A stretch of DNA of 64,000 nucleotides from Pseudonocardia sulfidoxydans NBRC 16205 (GCF_007989085.1 NZ_BJVJ01000028.1:1-64000); one strand, 5' to 3'; positions 15,327 through 23,407 are shown, counted from the stretch's first letter. Made by a program: numbers and translations. The notes: generated by a model not told the origin, from the sequence alone.

Positions 15327-15965
15327 TCACGGGGAGACGTCGACGATCGACGCGACGTCCTGGGCCCCTGGGCGATGCAACCGCATCTTCCCGTCGCGTG
15401 TCACGCGCACCATGCTGCTGGCGCGGGGGACGCGGCGCGGATCCCGCAGCGCGTCGCCGTCGATCACCGGCACGTCGGTGCCGAGCATGCGCGCGGCGTC
15501 GGCCGCACACGCCGCCGGTGGCTGCCCGCTACGGTTGGCGCTGCTGCCGTGCAGGCGCGGGAAGCGGTCCCACAGCGGAGCCGACGGGCCCCACCGTCCG
15601 TTGAACATCGCCAGGTGGCCGTCGTGCACCCCGGACCGGACCCACTCCGGCAACGACGCGTCCTCGCGTACCGGGACCAGCAGCGACAGCCGCCGATCCA
15701 GCAGGGCGAGGATCCTCGGCAGCAGCTCACGCGGCAGGTCGAGGCCCGGCGTGACCCGGTGCCACTCGGCGTGGTCGTGCAGCGAGACCGCCACCGGCTG
15801 CTCCACCGGCCGCCCCTTCGCCGCGTTGACCGCGGCCGGGTCGGTGGCGACGAGCCCGTAGGTCATGGGGCTGGGGTTGGGCACGACGACGGCCTGTCCG
15901 CGGGCCAGGGCGCGGCACGCCGCGTCGAGCCCGGGCAGCGGGTGTGGTTCAGCCATCGTCACCAT
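15327..15965 (-). CDS. Sua5/YciO/YrdC family protein
   Basis: The 212-residue protein has the YrdC-domain features: VVVPNPSPMTYGLVATDPAA, the KGRP motif (AAKGRPVEQPVAVSL) and the substrate-pocket SSANRSGQPPA. The family makes threonylcarbamoyl-AMP for tRNA t6A, or are paralogues of that enzyme. The KxR/SxN residues needed for nucleotide binding appear kept. Since an essential Sua5 usually sits next to prmC/prfA, this isolated gene may be a paralogue. The ATG at 15965 follows TAGCGT by seven bases. Confidence 0.8.
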   Translation of the reverse strand: MVTMAEPHPLPGLDAACRALARGQAVVVPNPSPMTYGLVATDPAAVNAAKGRPVEQPVAVSLHDHAEWHRVTPGLDLPRELLPRILALLDRRLSLLVPVREDASLPEWVRSGVHDGHLAMFNGRWGPSAPLWDRFPRLHGSSANRSGQPPAACAADAARMLGTDVPVIDGDALRDPRRVPRASSMVRVTRDGKMRLHRPGAQDVASIVDVSP

Positions 15966-15972
15966 GGATCGC

Positions 15973-15978
15973 ACGCTA
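15973..15978 (-). promoter_or_regulatory. -10 hexamer TAGCGT, leaderless type
   Basis: On the minus strand TAGCGT ends seven bases before the ATG at 15965. Confidence 0.5.
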
Positions 15979-16030
15979 GGCAGCGCGACACCCGGCGGGG
16001 AAAGACCAGCTGCCCATGGACCCAGAGCCG

Positions 16031-16036
16031 TAGCCT
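16031..16036 (+). promoter_or_regulatory. Candidate -10 TAGCCT of the LysR gene
   Basis: TAGCCT lies 75 bases before the LysR start codon, which has its own Shine-Dalgarno sequence. The transcript would therefore carry a leader that includes the GTC-rich repeat. It is divergent from the YrdC promoter. Confidence 0.4.
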
Positions 16037-16040
16037 ATGA

Positions 16041-16095
16041 GTCGTCGTGCTCGTCGTAGCCGTCGTAGCCGTCGTCGTTGTCGTCGTTGTCGTCG
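16041..16095. repeat. Low-complexity GTC/GTT trinucleotide tract
   Basis: The stretch consists almost entirely of GTC, GTA, GTG and GTT triplets in a repeating pattern (GTCGTCGTG, GTCGTAGCC twice, then GTCGTCGTT twice). It occupies the presumed 5' leader of the LysR gene and could expand or contract by slippage. Confidence 0.75.
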
Positions 16096-16110
16096 GGGGG
16101 AGGCGCCCCT

Positions 16111-17031
16111 GTGGAGCCCGAGGTGCGGCTGCTGCGCTACTTCCTCGCCGTGGCCGACGAGCTCAGCTTCACCCGCGCCGCGCGTCGGCTGCACATCGCC
16201 CAGCCCTCGCTCAGCGCCCAGATCCGCAAGCTCGAAGCCCAGCTCGGCGTCACCCTGCTGCAGCGCGACACCCGCAGCGTGTCACTCACCCCCGCCGGGC
16301 AGGCGCTGCGCGCGCGGGGACCGGCAGCGCTCGCCGGGCTGACGCACGCGTGGGACGCCGCGCGCCGGGCCGGGGAGGAGCTCACCGGGACGCTGCGGCT
16401 GGCGTACACCCTCAGCGCCGGCTACGACACGGCACCGCAGCTCGTGCAGGCGGTGCACGAGCGCCATCCCGGCGTCGAGATCGTCACCGAGGTGCTGCCC
16501 ACCGCCGCGATCCTCCGCGCGGTCCGGGACCGACGGGCCGACGTCGGCCTGGCCCGGGCCGCGAGGCCTGCGGACGGCGTAGACCTGCAGACCGTGCGAC
16601 GCGATCCCGTCGGCGCGCTCGTGCGCGTCGACCACCCGCTCGCCGAACTCGACGCGGTCGCGCTCGCCACGGTCGCCCGCTATCCGGTCGCCATCCATCC
16701 GCGCGCCGCCAACCCGTCGTACCACGATTTCGTCACCGGCCTGTTCTCCGACCAGGGGCTCCGACCACGCCTCGTGGAACGAGACATCTCGTTCGACGTC
16801 AGCCAGCGGACGGTCGGCGACGCCGAGACCGTCGCCCTGGCCGGGCTCTCCTCGACCGGAGGGCTCGCGGCGCACCTTCGCTGGGTTGCGCTGACCGAGC
16901 CCGTGACCGTCCCGTTCGTGCTCGTGCTGCCCGCCGCCGAGGTGTCGCCGACGGCCGAGGTCTTCGCGCGCATCGCCGCGGAGCACGCCGTCACCCGGCG
17001 GTGGCTCGGCCCCGCCGCGGAATCGTCCTGA
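16111..17031 (+). CDS. LysR-family transcriptional regulator
   Basis: The 306-residue protein has the LysR winged helix at residues 3-62: LLRYFLAVADELSFTRAARR, then LHIAQPSLSAQIRKLEAQLG and LLQRDTRSVSLTPAG. The substrate-binding domain follows (GTLRLAYTLSAGYDTAPQLV onward). The GTG at 16111 is chosen for the GGGGGGAGG seven bases upstream. The target is unknown; the divergent neighbour is the YrdC gene and the downstream genes encode VOC and DUF1801 proteins. Between 17056 and 17160 a 34-codon frame (MLRDETFDGAPPAF...) is visible but is not supported as a gene. Confidence 0.9.
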   Translation: MEPEVRLLRYFLAVADELSFTRAARRLHIAQPSLSAQIRKLEAQLGVTLLQRDTRSVSLTPAGQALRARGPAALAGLTHAWDAARRAGEELTGTLRLAYTLSAGYDTAPQLVQAVHERHPGVEIVTEVLPTAAILRAVRDRRADVGLARAARPADGVDLQTVRRDPVGALVRVDHPLAELDAVALATVARYPVAIHPRAANPSYHDFVTGLFSDQGLRPRLVERDISFDVSQRTVGDAETVALAGLSSTGGLAAHLRWVALTEPVTVPFVLVLPAAEVSPTAEVFARIAAEHAVTRRWLGPAAESS

Positions 17032-17157
17032 AGGTCACGTCCAAGGACCGAGATCATGCTGCGCGACGAGACCTTCGACGGCGCGCCCCCGGCGTTCACG
17101 ATCCGGCTGCCCGAGCATCCGTCAGGAATCGAGAAGCAGCAGGAGCACCCCCGCTCC

Positions 17158-17163
17158 TAACGT
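17158..17163 (+). promoter_or_regulatory. -10 hexamer TAACGT, leaderless type
   Basis: TAACGT ends seven bases before the ATG at 17171, without a Shine-Dalgarno sequence. Confidence 0.5.
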
Positions 17164-17170
17164 CTTCCCC

Positions 17171-17794
17171 ATGACGCGCATCGCATCCCTCACCGTCCAG
17201 ACCACCGACGTCGACCGCTCCCGGACCTTCTGGGCCGCGCTCGGCCTCGACCACCTCGTCGACGTCGCCAACACCGACGAGCCCTCCACCGGGTTCCGCG
17301 GCTTCACCGTGTCGCTCGTCGTCGCCGGGCCCGCCACCGCGCTCGCGCTCGTCGACGCCGCGACCGCCGCCGGCGGCACCGTCCTCAAGCCCGCCGCCAA
17401 GTCGTTCTGGGGCTTCGGCGGCGTCGTGGCCGCCCCGGACGGCACCATCGTCAAGATCGCGTCGTCGTCCAAGAAGGACACCGGTCCCGCCACCCGCGAC
17501 ATCGACTCCGTCGTCGTCCTCCTCGGCTGCGACGACGTCGCCGCGACCCGCCAGTTCTACGTCGACCACGGCCTCACCGTCGGCAAGAGCTTCGGCCGCA
17601 AGTACGTCGACTTCACGATGGACGGCAGCCCGATCACGCTGGGGCTCTACGGCCGCCGCGCCCTCGCCAAGGACGCCGGCGTCCCCGCCGACGGCACCGG
17701 CTCCCACCGCATCGTCATCGGCGGAGACGTCGGCGACCTCACCGACCCCGACGGCTTCCGCTGGCACCCCGCGGCCGTCGCCGAGAAGGCGTGA
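17171..17794 (+). CDS. VOC (glyoxalase-like) family protein
   Basis: The 207-residue protein appears to contain two vicinal-oxygen-chelate modules: MTRIASLTVQTTDVDRSRTF at residue 1 and DIDSVVVLLGCDDVAATRQF near residue 110. Each starts a beta-alpha-beta-beta-beta unit. The usual metal ligands are not obvious, as the first-strand histidine is replaced by T or V. Function is therefore open. It overlaps the next gene by four bases, so the two are translationally coupled. Confidence 0.8.
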   Translation: MTRIASLTVQTTDVDRSRTFWAALGLDHLVDVANTDEPSTGFRGFTVSLVVAGPATALALVDAATAAGGTVLKPAAKSFWGFGGVVAAPDGTIVKIASSSKKDTGPATRDIDSVVVLLGCDDVAATRQFYVDHGLTVGKSFGRKYVDFTMDGSPITLGLYGRRALAKDAGVPADGTGSHRIVIGGDVGDLTDPDGFRWHPAAVAEKA

Positions 17795-18162
17795 CCGCCG
17801 TGGACGCCGCCGCCCGGGTCGACGAGCTGATCACCGACCACGCCGACTGGCGCGGCGAGACCCTCGCCGCTGCCCGCCGCGTCATCCTCGGCGTCGACCC
17901 CGGCATCGACGAGGCCTGGAAGTACATGGGTGCGCCCTGCTGGGACCTCGACGGGCCCCTGATCGTCGGCGGCATCTTCAAGGCGAAGGTCAAACTGGGC
18001 TTCATGTACGGCGCCTCGCTCGACGACCCGTCGGGCCTGTTCAACGGCGAGCTCGGCGGCAAGCAACGCCGCTCCTACGAGCTGTACGAGGGCGACACCC
18101 TCGACGAGGCCGGCCTCGCCGCGCTCGTCCGCGCCGCGATCGCCCACAACCGCGCGAGGTAG
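17791..18162 (+). CDS. DUF1801 domain protein
   Basis: The 123-residue protein has the DUF1801 (YdhG-like, frataxin-like fold) pattern: a helix with RRVILGVDPGIDEAWKYMGA, then CWDLDGPLIVGGIFKAKVKL and GFMYGASLDDPSGLFNG. Some members act as intracellular iron chaperones, but the role here is not known. GTG at 17791 overlaps the stop of the VOC gene. Confidence 0.8.
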   Translation: MTAVDAAARVDELITDHADWRGETLAAARRVILGVDPGIDEAWKYMGAPCWDLDGPLIVGGIFKAKVKLGFMYGASLDDPSGLFNGELGGKQRRSYELYEGDTLDEAGLAALVRAAIAHNRAR

Positions 18163-18176
18163 CGCCGCGCCGCACA

Positions 18177-18425
18177 TCAGCTGTCGACGGCCGGCTGCGC
18201 GGCGTCGGGCTCGAGCGCGTCGAGAGCCGCACGCATGGCGGACAGCACGCGCAGCGTGGTGCCGATGTCGGAGTCGCTGAGCCCGCCGGGCGTGCGCCCC
18301 ATCAGCTCGTACTCCCGGGCGAGGACGGCCCCGATCGCGGCCCTCGTCGGTGAGCACGATCAGCACCGACCGCCGGTGCTGCGGGTTGTCGCGGCGTTCG
18401 ACCCAGCGAAAGCCCTGGCCGACAG
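18177..18425 (-). pseudogene. MarR-family regulator, C-terminal remnant with frameshift
   Basis: The minus strand reads GFRWVERRDNPQHRRSVLIV then LTDEGR. This is the wing of a MarR protein. It continues in another frame as AAIGAVLAREYELMGRTPGG, then LSDSDIGTTLRVLSAMRAAL to a TGA at 18177-18179. The switch of frame is near 18338. The N-terminal dimer and recognition helices are missing upstream. It lies between the DUF1801 gene and an intact marR gene and may have been truncated when that operon was acquired. Confidence 0.75.
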
Positions 18426-18455
18426 GTCGACTTGCCGGCTCCCGACCCATCATCT

Positions 18456-18472
18456 ATGCATGACTCATGCAT
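18456..18472. promoter_or_regulatory. Palindromic operator overlapping the marR start codon
   Basis: ATGCATGA and TCATGCAT flank a single C, giving a perfect 8-1-8 inverted repeat. It overlaps the ATG at 18467 of the MarR gene. MarR proteins bind such palindromes and commonly repress their own operon, so autoregulation is a reasonable inference. Confidence 0.6.
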
Positions 18473-18985
18473 GAGAAGCGTCTCGCCAACCTTCTGGGAG
18501 CGGCATCGTTGGCACTCTCGGACCTGATGCTGACCCAGGTCCGGGAAGCGGGGCGGGTGAGCGCGAGCGGAGCAGCCGCACTGGTCGTCCTCGCCTACAC
18601 ACCAGGTCTCAGCGTCACCGAACTCGGCCGGAGGATCGGCCTGTCTCAACCGGCGACTGCTCGAATGGTGGACTCGCTGGAGACCTCCGGCCTGGTCCAG
18701 CGGGGTCAGAAGGCCGGACGCACGGTCTCGGTCGAGTTGACAACTGCGGGCCGGCGCACGGTTCGAGAGGTCCGCGCCACTCGCGACACGCAGATGGGCT
18801 CGCTCCTGGCCGGTCTCGACCCCGACGACCGAGCCCAGCTCGAACGTCTCCTCGAAGTGCTGCTCACCCGGCTCTACAACGACGTGGGCAGCTCAGACCT
18901 GCTGTGTCGGCTCTGCGACCGGTCCTGCTGCACGGACGGTGCGATCTGCCCCGTCGGACAGGCCGAACGCGATCAGAGGCGGTGA
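18467..18985 (+). CDS. MarR-family regulator with cysteine-rich C-terminus
   Basis: The 172-residue protein has the MarR winged helix (TPGLSVTELGRRIGLSQPAT, then ARMVDSLETSGLVQR, GRTVSVELTTAGRR). An unusual tail near residues 145-160 carries six cysteines in LLCRLCDRSCCTDGAICPVG. This suggests metal binding or redox sensing. It is followed six bases later by an EamA exporter gene, so the pair resembles a regulator with its efflux target. No strong Shine-Dalgarno sequence precedes the ATG. Base composition is slightly less GC-rich than in the surrounding genes, which hints at transfer. Confidence 0.85.
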   Translation: MHEKRLANLLGAASLALSDLMLTQVREAGRVSASGAAALVVLAYTPGLSVTELGRRIGLSQPATARMVDSLETSGLVQRGQKAGRTVSVELTTAGRRTVREVRATRDTQMGSLLAGLDPDDRAQLERLLEVLLTRLYNDVGSSDLLCRLCDRSCCTDGAICPVGQAERDQRR

Positions 18986-18991
18986 CAGGCC

Positions 18992-19849
18992 GTGGGCGCA
19001 CTGCTCGCTCTCGCTTCGGCGTTGAGCTACGGGCTGTCGGACGTCATCGGTGGCGTCGTCGCCCGTCGGATGCGCGCGGTGCACGTGGCTCTACTGGGTC
19101 AGCTCGGCGGGCTCGTCGCGGTCGCCATCGCCGCACCGCTCCTCACCCCCGCCCGACCCGACATACCGGACCTCGCCTGGGGCGGGCTCTCCGGTCTCGG
19201 AACCGGACTTGCCATGGCATTCCTCTTCCGCGGCATGAGCCGAGGCGCGATGTCGGTCGTGGTCCCGATCAGCGCGGTCGGCGGAATCGCGCTCCCCGTC
19301 CTCGTCGGGGTCGCACTGCTCGGCGACCGACCGGCGTGGCTGACCTGGACCGGCGTGGGACTCGCTCTGCCCGGCCTGTGGCTCGTGTCTCGGCACGCAT
19401 CAACCGCCACGACTGATCCAACACGCGGATCAGTCGGTGATGGACTCGTCGCCGGCGCGGGAATCGCGCTCCAGTACCTCGCACTTGCCAGATGCAGTCC
19501 CGATGCCGGCCTCTGGCCTGTTCTCGCCGGCAGACTCACCGCAGTCCTGATCGTCGGCGTGCTCGCAGTCACGATGATGCGGCAAACGTCAGCCGACCCC
19601 GACGGGCACAAGAGGACGCGGTCCGTGCTCGCCGCTGCCGGGTCCGGGGTGCTTGCGGCGGTGGCACTGACTGCGTACGCGTTGGCGGCCCAGTCCGAGT
19701 TCGTCACGGTCGCGGTGGTGCTGTCTTCGCTCTACCCGGTCGTACCCGCGCTGGTCGGCATCGCATTCCTGGGCGAACGTCTGTCACGACGACAGGTGCT
19801 CGGTCTTGCCGTCGCCCTGACAGGCGCGGTCCTGATCGCCGTCTTCTGA
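18992..19849 (+). CDS. EamA/DMT-family transporter
   Basis: The 285-residue membrane protein has about ten hydrophobic segments in two EamA halves, starting LLALASALSYGLSDVIGGVV and, in the second half, AVALTAYALAAQSEFVTVAV with ERLSRRQVLGLAVALTGAVL near the end. Drug/metabolite transporters export or import small molecules. GTG at 18992 follows the marR stop closely and GGCGGTGACAGG upstream gives a weak ribosome site. The substrate is unknown; linkage to a Cys-rich MarR suggests a stress-related metabolite. Confidence 0.88.
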   Translation: MGALLALASALSYGLSDVIGGVVARRMRAVHVALLGQLGGLVAVAIAAPLLTPARPDIPDLAWGGLSGLGTGLAMAFLFRGMSRGAMSVVVPISAVGGIALPVLVGVALLGDRPAWLTWTGVGLALPGLWLVSRHASTATTDPTRGSVGDGLVAGAGIALQYLALARCSPDAGLWPVLAGRLTAVLIVGVLAVTMMRQTSADPDGHKRTRSVLAAAGSGVLAAVALTAYALAAQSEFVTVAVVLSSLYPVVPALVGIAFLGERLSRRQVLGLAVALTGAVLIAVF

Positions 19850-19851
19850 CG

Positions 19852-19881
19852 ACCCGGCCCGGCACGTTCCTGTCGCCGGGT
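19852..19881 (+). terminator. Hairpin after the EamA gene
   Basis: ACCCGGC at 19852-19858 pairs with GCCGGGT at 19875-19881, followed by TTGCTGT. It starts two bases after the EamA stop codon. Confidence 0.5.
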
Positions 19882-19937
19882 TTGCTGTCAACGCTCCGAC
19901 GTGCAACACGCGCAGGTCGGTGATCATGCTGCTGACC

Positions 19938-20025
19938 TGGCGGAAGCGGAGGGATTCGAACCCCCGGACCCTTGCGGGACTCTCGCTTTCAAGGCGAGTG
20001 CATTCGGCCTCTCTGCCACGCTTCC
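19938..20025 (-). tRNA. tRNA-Ser (anticodon TGA)
   Basis: On the minus strand the acceptor arms are GGAAGCG and CGCTTCC with discriminator G and an encoded CCA at 19938-19940. The anticodon stem CTCGC/GCGAG encloses CTTGAAA, giving anticodon TGA. The long variable arm is typical of serine tRNA. Confidence 0.96.
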
Positions 20026-20035
20026 GCGTAGCAGC

Positions 20036-20524
20036 CTAGCTGGCGGCCGCGACCGCGTCGTCGCCGCTCAGGGCACGCTGGATCCGTTCGAGCGCATCGG
20101 CGAAGCTGCTCTGCTCGGTTTTGGTGACCTGCGAGATCACGAGCTCGCGGACGGCGGTGACGTGCGTCGGGGCGGCGCGCTCCAGCAGTTCCATGCCGGC
20201 GGGGAGGAGGGCGGCGAGGACGCCGCGGCCGTCGGAGTCGCAGACCTGGCGGGCGACGAGCCCCGCCTTCTCCATTCGCGCGATCTGGTGGGAGAGCCGG
20301 GACTTGGAGGAGGCGATGAGCTCGGCCAGCACGCTCATGCGCAGCTGTCGGCCCGGGGCCTCGGAGAGGACCACCAGGATCGTGTAGTCGCTGTGCGTGA
20401 CGCCGTGCGACTCGCTGAGGTTCTGGTTCAGACGGGACTCGAGCAGCGTGGCCGTGGTGATGAAGGACCGCCAGAACCGCATCTCGTCGTCGTCGAGCCA
20501 CTGCGTGGTCCCGCCATCCGACAT
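20036..20524 (-). CDS. MarR-family transcriptional regulator
   Basis: The 162-residue protein has the MarR fold: HGVTHSDYTILVVLSEAPGR, MSVLAELIASSKSRLSHQIA (recognition helix), RMEKAGLVARQVCDSDGRGV (wing). It is divergent from the zinc metallopeptidase gene and lies ten bases from tRNA-Ser. The ATG at 20524 follows TAGGCT by six bases, implying a leaderless transcript. Confidence 0.9.
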   Translation of the reverse strand: MSDGGTTQWLDDDEMRFWRSFITTATLLESRLNQNLSESHGVTHSDYTILVVLSEAPGRQLRMSVLAELIASSKSRLSHQIARMEKAGLVARQVCDSDGRGVLAALLPAGMELLERAAPTHVTAVRELVISQVTKTEQSSFADALERIQRALSGDDAVAAAS

Positions 20525-20530
20525 GGACTC

Positions 20531-20536
20531 AGCCTA
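20531..20536 (-). promoter_or_regulatory. -10 hexamer TAGGCT, leaderless type
   Basis: On the minus strand TAGGCT ends six bases before the ATG at 20524. Confidence 0.5.
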
Positions 20537-20623
20537 CTTGTCGGCACCGGCGTCGACCGGACGTCCTGGTTGTGGTGGGATCAGCGCGCTGGGCGGCACA
20601 CGGTCGCGTGGGAGGCAGCGGGG

Positions 20624-21577
20624 ATGCGGTTCGACGAGAACGCCGATCTCGACACGTCGAGCGTCGACGACCTGCGGGGATCCGGTGGTCGTGGGGGCGG
20701 TGGCGTCGGCGGCCGGGTCGCGGTCGGCGGCGGCGGGCTGGGGATCATCGGCCTGATTCTGTACTTCGTGATCTCCGCCCTCGGGGGCGGCGGTACCGGC
20801 GGCGGCGGTGGGTTCGCGTTGCCGAGCAGCGGCCTGACCGGTCTGCAGAGCGGGCAGCAGGCCGACGGTTCGGCCATCGCGCAGAGCTGTCAGACCGGCG
20901 CCGATGCGAACACCAGGCTCGACTGCGAGGTCGTCGCCGTCGTCAACTCGTTGAACGGCTACTGGTCCGATGTGTTCGCGCGGTCCGGGCAGACGTACTC
21001 CGTGCCGCGCATCAACTTCTTCTCCGGCTCGGTCAACACCGGTGGGTGCGGCAGCGCGACGTCGGACGTCGGTCCCTTCTACTGCCCGGCTGACCAGGAG
21101 GTCTACATCGACCTCTCGTTCTTCGAGGAGCTGGAGACGCGGTTCGGCGCTCAGGGCGGTCCGTACGCGCGGGCGTACGTCATCGCCCACGAGTACGGGC
21201 ACCATGTGCAGAACCTGCTCGGGACGAGCCGGCGTGTCCAGGCGGGCGACAGTGGCCCGACGTCGGGCTCGGTGCGCCTCGAGCTGCAGGCCGACTGCTA
21301 CGCCGGTGCGTGGGGCAACCACGCGACGCAGGTGCCGACGTCGACGGGGCGTCCGCTGATCACCGACGTCACGCAGGCCGACGTGGCGGCCGCGCTCGAC
21401 ACGGCGTCGCGGATCGGTGACGACTACATCCAGTCGAACCTGGGCGGCGGTCGGGTGAACGAGAGCCAGTTCACCCACGGCAGCTCGGCGCAGCGCGAGA
21501 AGTGGTACTCGACGGGCTACCAGAGCGGCAACCCGGCGCAGTGCGACACCTTCGCGCGCGGCGTGAGCCTCGGCTGA
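20624..21577 (+). CDS. Neutral zinc metallopeptidase (YpfJ family)
   Basis: The 317-residue protein matches the Zn_peptidase (PF04228) family. A glycine-rich N-terminal segment is followed by one membrane helix (LGIIGLILYFVISALGGGG, near residue 45). The extracellular catalytic domain has VIAHEYGHHVQNLLG (HExxH) and the downstream LELQADCYAGAW, which supplies the third ligand region. Several cysteines (NTGGCGSATS, GPFYCPAD) suggest disulfides. ATG at 20624 is preceded by GGAGG at good distance. Its substrate is not known. Confidence 0.9.
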   Translation: MRFDENADLDTSSVDDLRGSGGRGGGGVGGRVAVGGGGLGIIGLILYFVISALGGGGTGGGGGFALPSSGLTGLQSGQQADGSAIAQSCQTGADANTRLDCEVVAVVNSLNGYWSDVFARSGQTYSVPRINFFSGSVNTGGCGSATSDVGPFYCPADQEVYIDLSFFEELETRFGAQGGPYARAYVIAHEYGHHVQNLLGTSRRVQAGDSGPTSGSVRLELQADCYAGAWGNHATQVPTSTGRPLITDVTQADVAAALDTASRIGDDYIQSNLGGGRVNESQFTHGSSAQREKWYSTGYQSGNPAQCDTFARGVSLG

Positions 21578-21724
21578 CGCGACGCCACCCGCCCGGGTGA
21601 GGATCCGCCCTTCGGGGTGCGTGTGGGTGGAGCAGCCCCCGGGGGCGCCGCGGCCGCCGCTCGACCCGCAGCAGGAGGCGGCGGCTCGGGCGTTCGCCGC
21701 GCAGATGGCGCAGCAGGCGCTGGG

Positions 21725-22381
21725 TTACGCCGGTGCGCTCGCCCCGAGCAGCCCCGCGCAGGCCGGGTAGCTCTCGACGGCGAGGGTCCAGTCGGGCCGG
21801 ACGAACTCGTCGGGCGTCACCGCGACCTGTACCTCGTCGGCGGGTTCGCCGCGTCGGACGACGGTGGCGGTGCCGGTGCGCCGGTAGCCGAGCGTGTCCG
21901 ACACCCGCAGCGAGCGGACGTTGTCGGCGAACGCGGCGGAGGTGGCGCGGATGGCGCCGAGGTGGTCGAACGCGAAGGCCAGGACGGCGGCGCGCATCTC
22001 GGTGCCGATGCCGCGGCCCTGGACCTCCATCCCGATCCAGGAGCCGGAGTCGACGGTGCAGCGGCCGGGGAAGTCCTTGGCGCGCACCGTCTGCACGCCG
22101 ACGACGCGGCCTTCGAACCGGACCAGGAAGTGCAGCGCCCAGTTCTCGGGGGCGAGCACGGAGCGTTGCTGCCAGAAGTACTGGAGCATGCCGCGGCCCA
22201 GGTAGCGGCGGTCGGCGTCGGTCCAGGGCACGTGGAACGGCATCTGGTCGGGCGGGTGGACGCCGCGGTAGCCGACGGCGACGAGCTCGTCGAGGCCGGC
22301 GTCGTCGTCGGGGCGCAGGTCGAGGCGCGGGGTGCGCAGGACGAGATGGCGCAGCGGCCACGGCTCGGGTACCGGATCCAC
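21725..22381 (-). CDS. GNAT-family N-acetyltransferase (RimJ/RimL type)
   Basis: The 218-residue protein starts LRTPRLDLRPDDDAGLDELV and carries the acetyl-CoA loop WIGMEVQGRGIGTEMRAAVL (Q/RxxGxG/A) near residue 125. It then has RATSAAFADNVRSLRVSDTL and GYRRTGT, which are standard for the RimJ/RimL branch. GTG at 22381 begins the conserved region. The acceptor substrate is unknown. Confidence 0.87.
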   Translation of the reverse strand: MDPVPEPWPLRHLVLRTPRLDLRPDDDAGLDELVAVGYRGVHPPDQMPFHVPWTDADRRYLGRGMLQYFWQQRSVLAPENWALHFLVRFEGRVVGVQTVRAKDFPGRCTVDSGSWIGMEVQGRGIGTEMRAAVLAFAFDHLGAIRATSAAFADNVRSLRVSDTLGYRRTGTATVVRRGEPADEVQVAVTPDEFVRPDWTLAVESYPACAGLLGASAPA

Positions 22382-22413
22382 CCCGCAAGCGTGCCCCACG
22401 GCCGCGACCGCAA

Positions 22414-22419
22414 TACGGT
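22414..22419 (+). promoter_or_regulatory. -10 hexamer TACGGT, leaderless type
   Basis: TACGGT ends seven bases before the ATG at 22427. The same hexamer and spacing occur at 5519. Confidence 0.55.
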
Positions 22420-22426
22420 CGACGGC

Positions 22427-23407
22427 ATGTACGCGATCACGTTGCGGGAGCCGGGCGCGCCGGACGTCATGGAGTGGACCGAGGTCCCGGATCCGCAGGC
22501 CGGGCCGGGGGAGGTCCTCGTCGACGTCGTCGCGGCCGGGGTCAACCGCGCCGACGTCATGCAGCGGCAGGGCAACTACCCGCCGCCGCCCGGGGCGTCC
22601 GATGTCATCGGTCTGGAGTGTTCGGGGCGGATCTCGGCGGTGGGCGAGGGCGTCGTCGGCCTGGGGGTCGGCGACGAGGTGTGCGCGCTGCTGGCGGGCG
22701 GCGGCTACGCCGAGAAGGTGGTCGTGCCGGCGGGGCAGGTGCTGCCGCTGCCCGACGGGGTCGACGTGGTGACGGCCGCGGCGTTGCCGGAGGTGGCGTG
22801 CACGGTGTGGTCGAACGTCGTCGACACCGCGGGGTTGACCTCGGGTGAGACGTTCCTCGTGCAGGGCGGCAGCAGCGGGATCGGGACGCACGCGATCCAG
22901 GTCGCGAGGGCGCTCGGGGCCCGGGTGGCGGCGACGGCGTCCCCGCAGCGGCTGGACCGTTGCCGCGAGCTGGGTGCCGACATCGTGATCGACTACAACG
23001 ACGACGTCGCCACGGCCCTGCTCGACGCCACCGACGGGCACGGCGCCGACGTCATCCTCGACAACATGGGTGCCAAGGGCCTGCCCAACAACGTGAAGGC
23101 GCTCGCCACGGACGGCCGGCTGATGATCATCGGTTTCCAGGGCGGGGTGAAGGGCGAGCTCAACCTCGCGGCGCTGCTGGCGAAGCGGGCGAGCGTGACG
23201 TCGCTGGGGTTGCGGGGCAGGCCGGTCGACGGGCCGAAGGGCAAGGCGCGCATCGTCGACGGGGTGCGCGAGCAGGTGTGGCCCATGGTCGCCGACGGCC
23301 GCGTGAAGCCGGTCGTGCACGCCACGCTGCCGATGCGCGACGCCGCCGAGGCGCACCGGGTGCTGGAGGCGGGAGGGGTCGTCGGCAAGCTCCTGCTGAC
23401 CCGTTGA
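22427..23407 (+). CDS. NAD(P)H-quinone oxidoreductase (zinc-free MDR family)
   Basis: The 326-residue protein is a quinone oxidoreductase-type medium-chain reductase. Features are GVNRADVMQRQGNYPPPPGA, LECSGRISAVGEGV, the cofactor loop FLVQGGSSGIGTHAIQVARA (NADPH-type GxxGxG) near residue 150, and DVILDNMGAKGL. The zinc ligands of alcohol dehydrogenases are lacking. It probably reduces quinones or related enones. Confidence 0.9.
   Translation: MYAITLREPGAPDVMEWTEVPDPQAGPGEVLVDVVAAGVNRADVMQRQGNYPPPPGASDVIGLECSGRISAVGEGVVGLGVGDEVCALLAGGGYAEKVVVPAGQVLPLPDGVDVVTAAALPEVACTVWSNVVDTAGLTSGETFLVQGGSSGIGTHAIQVARALGARVAATASPQRLDRCRELGADIVIDYNDDVATALLDATDGHGADVILDNMGAKGLPNNVKALATDGRLMIIGFQGGVKGELNLAALLAKRASVTSLGLRGRPVDGPKGKARIVDGVREQVWPMVADGRVKPVVHATLPMRDAAEAHRVLEAGGVVGKLLLTR

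Noticed and set aside
17056-17160. 34-codon frame MLRDETFDGAPPAF... between the LysR and VOC genes
   Set aside because: Too short, no ribosome site, no recognised family; possibly a relic.
21597-21770. Short plus-strand frame reading QQEAAARAFAAQMAQQALGY after the zinc metallopeptidase gene
   Set aside because: It has no convincing start signal or family match, and its end overlaps the GNAT gene; not enough to call a gene.
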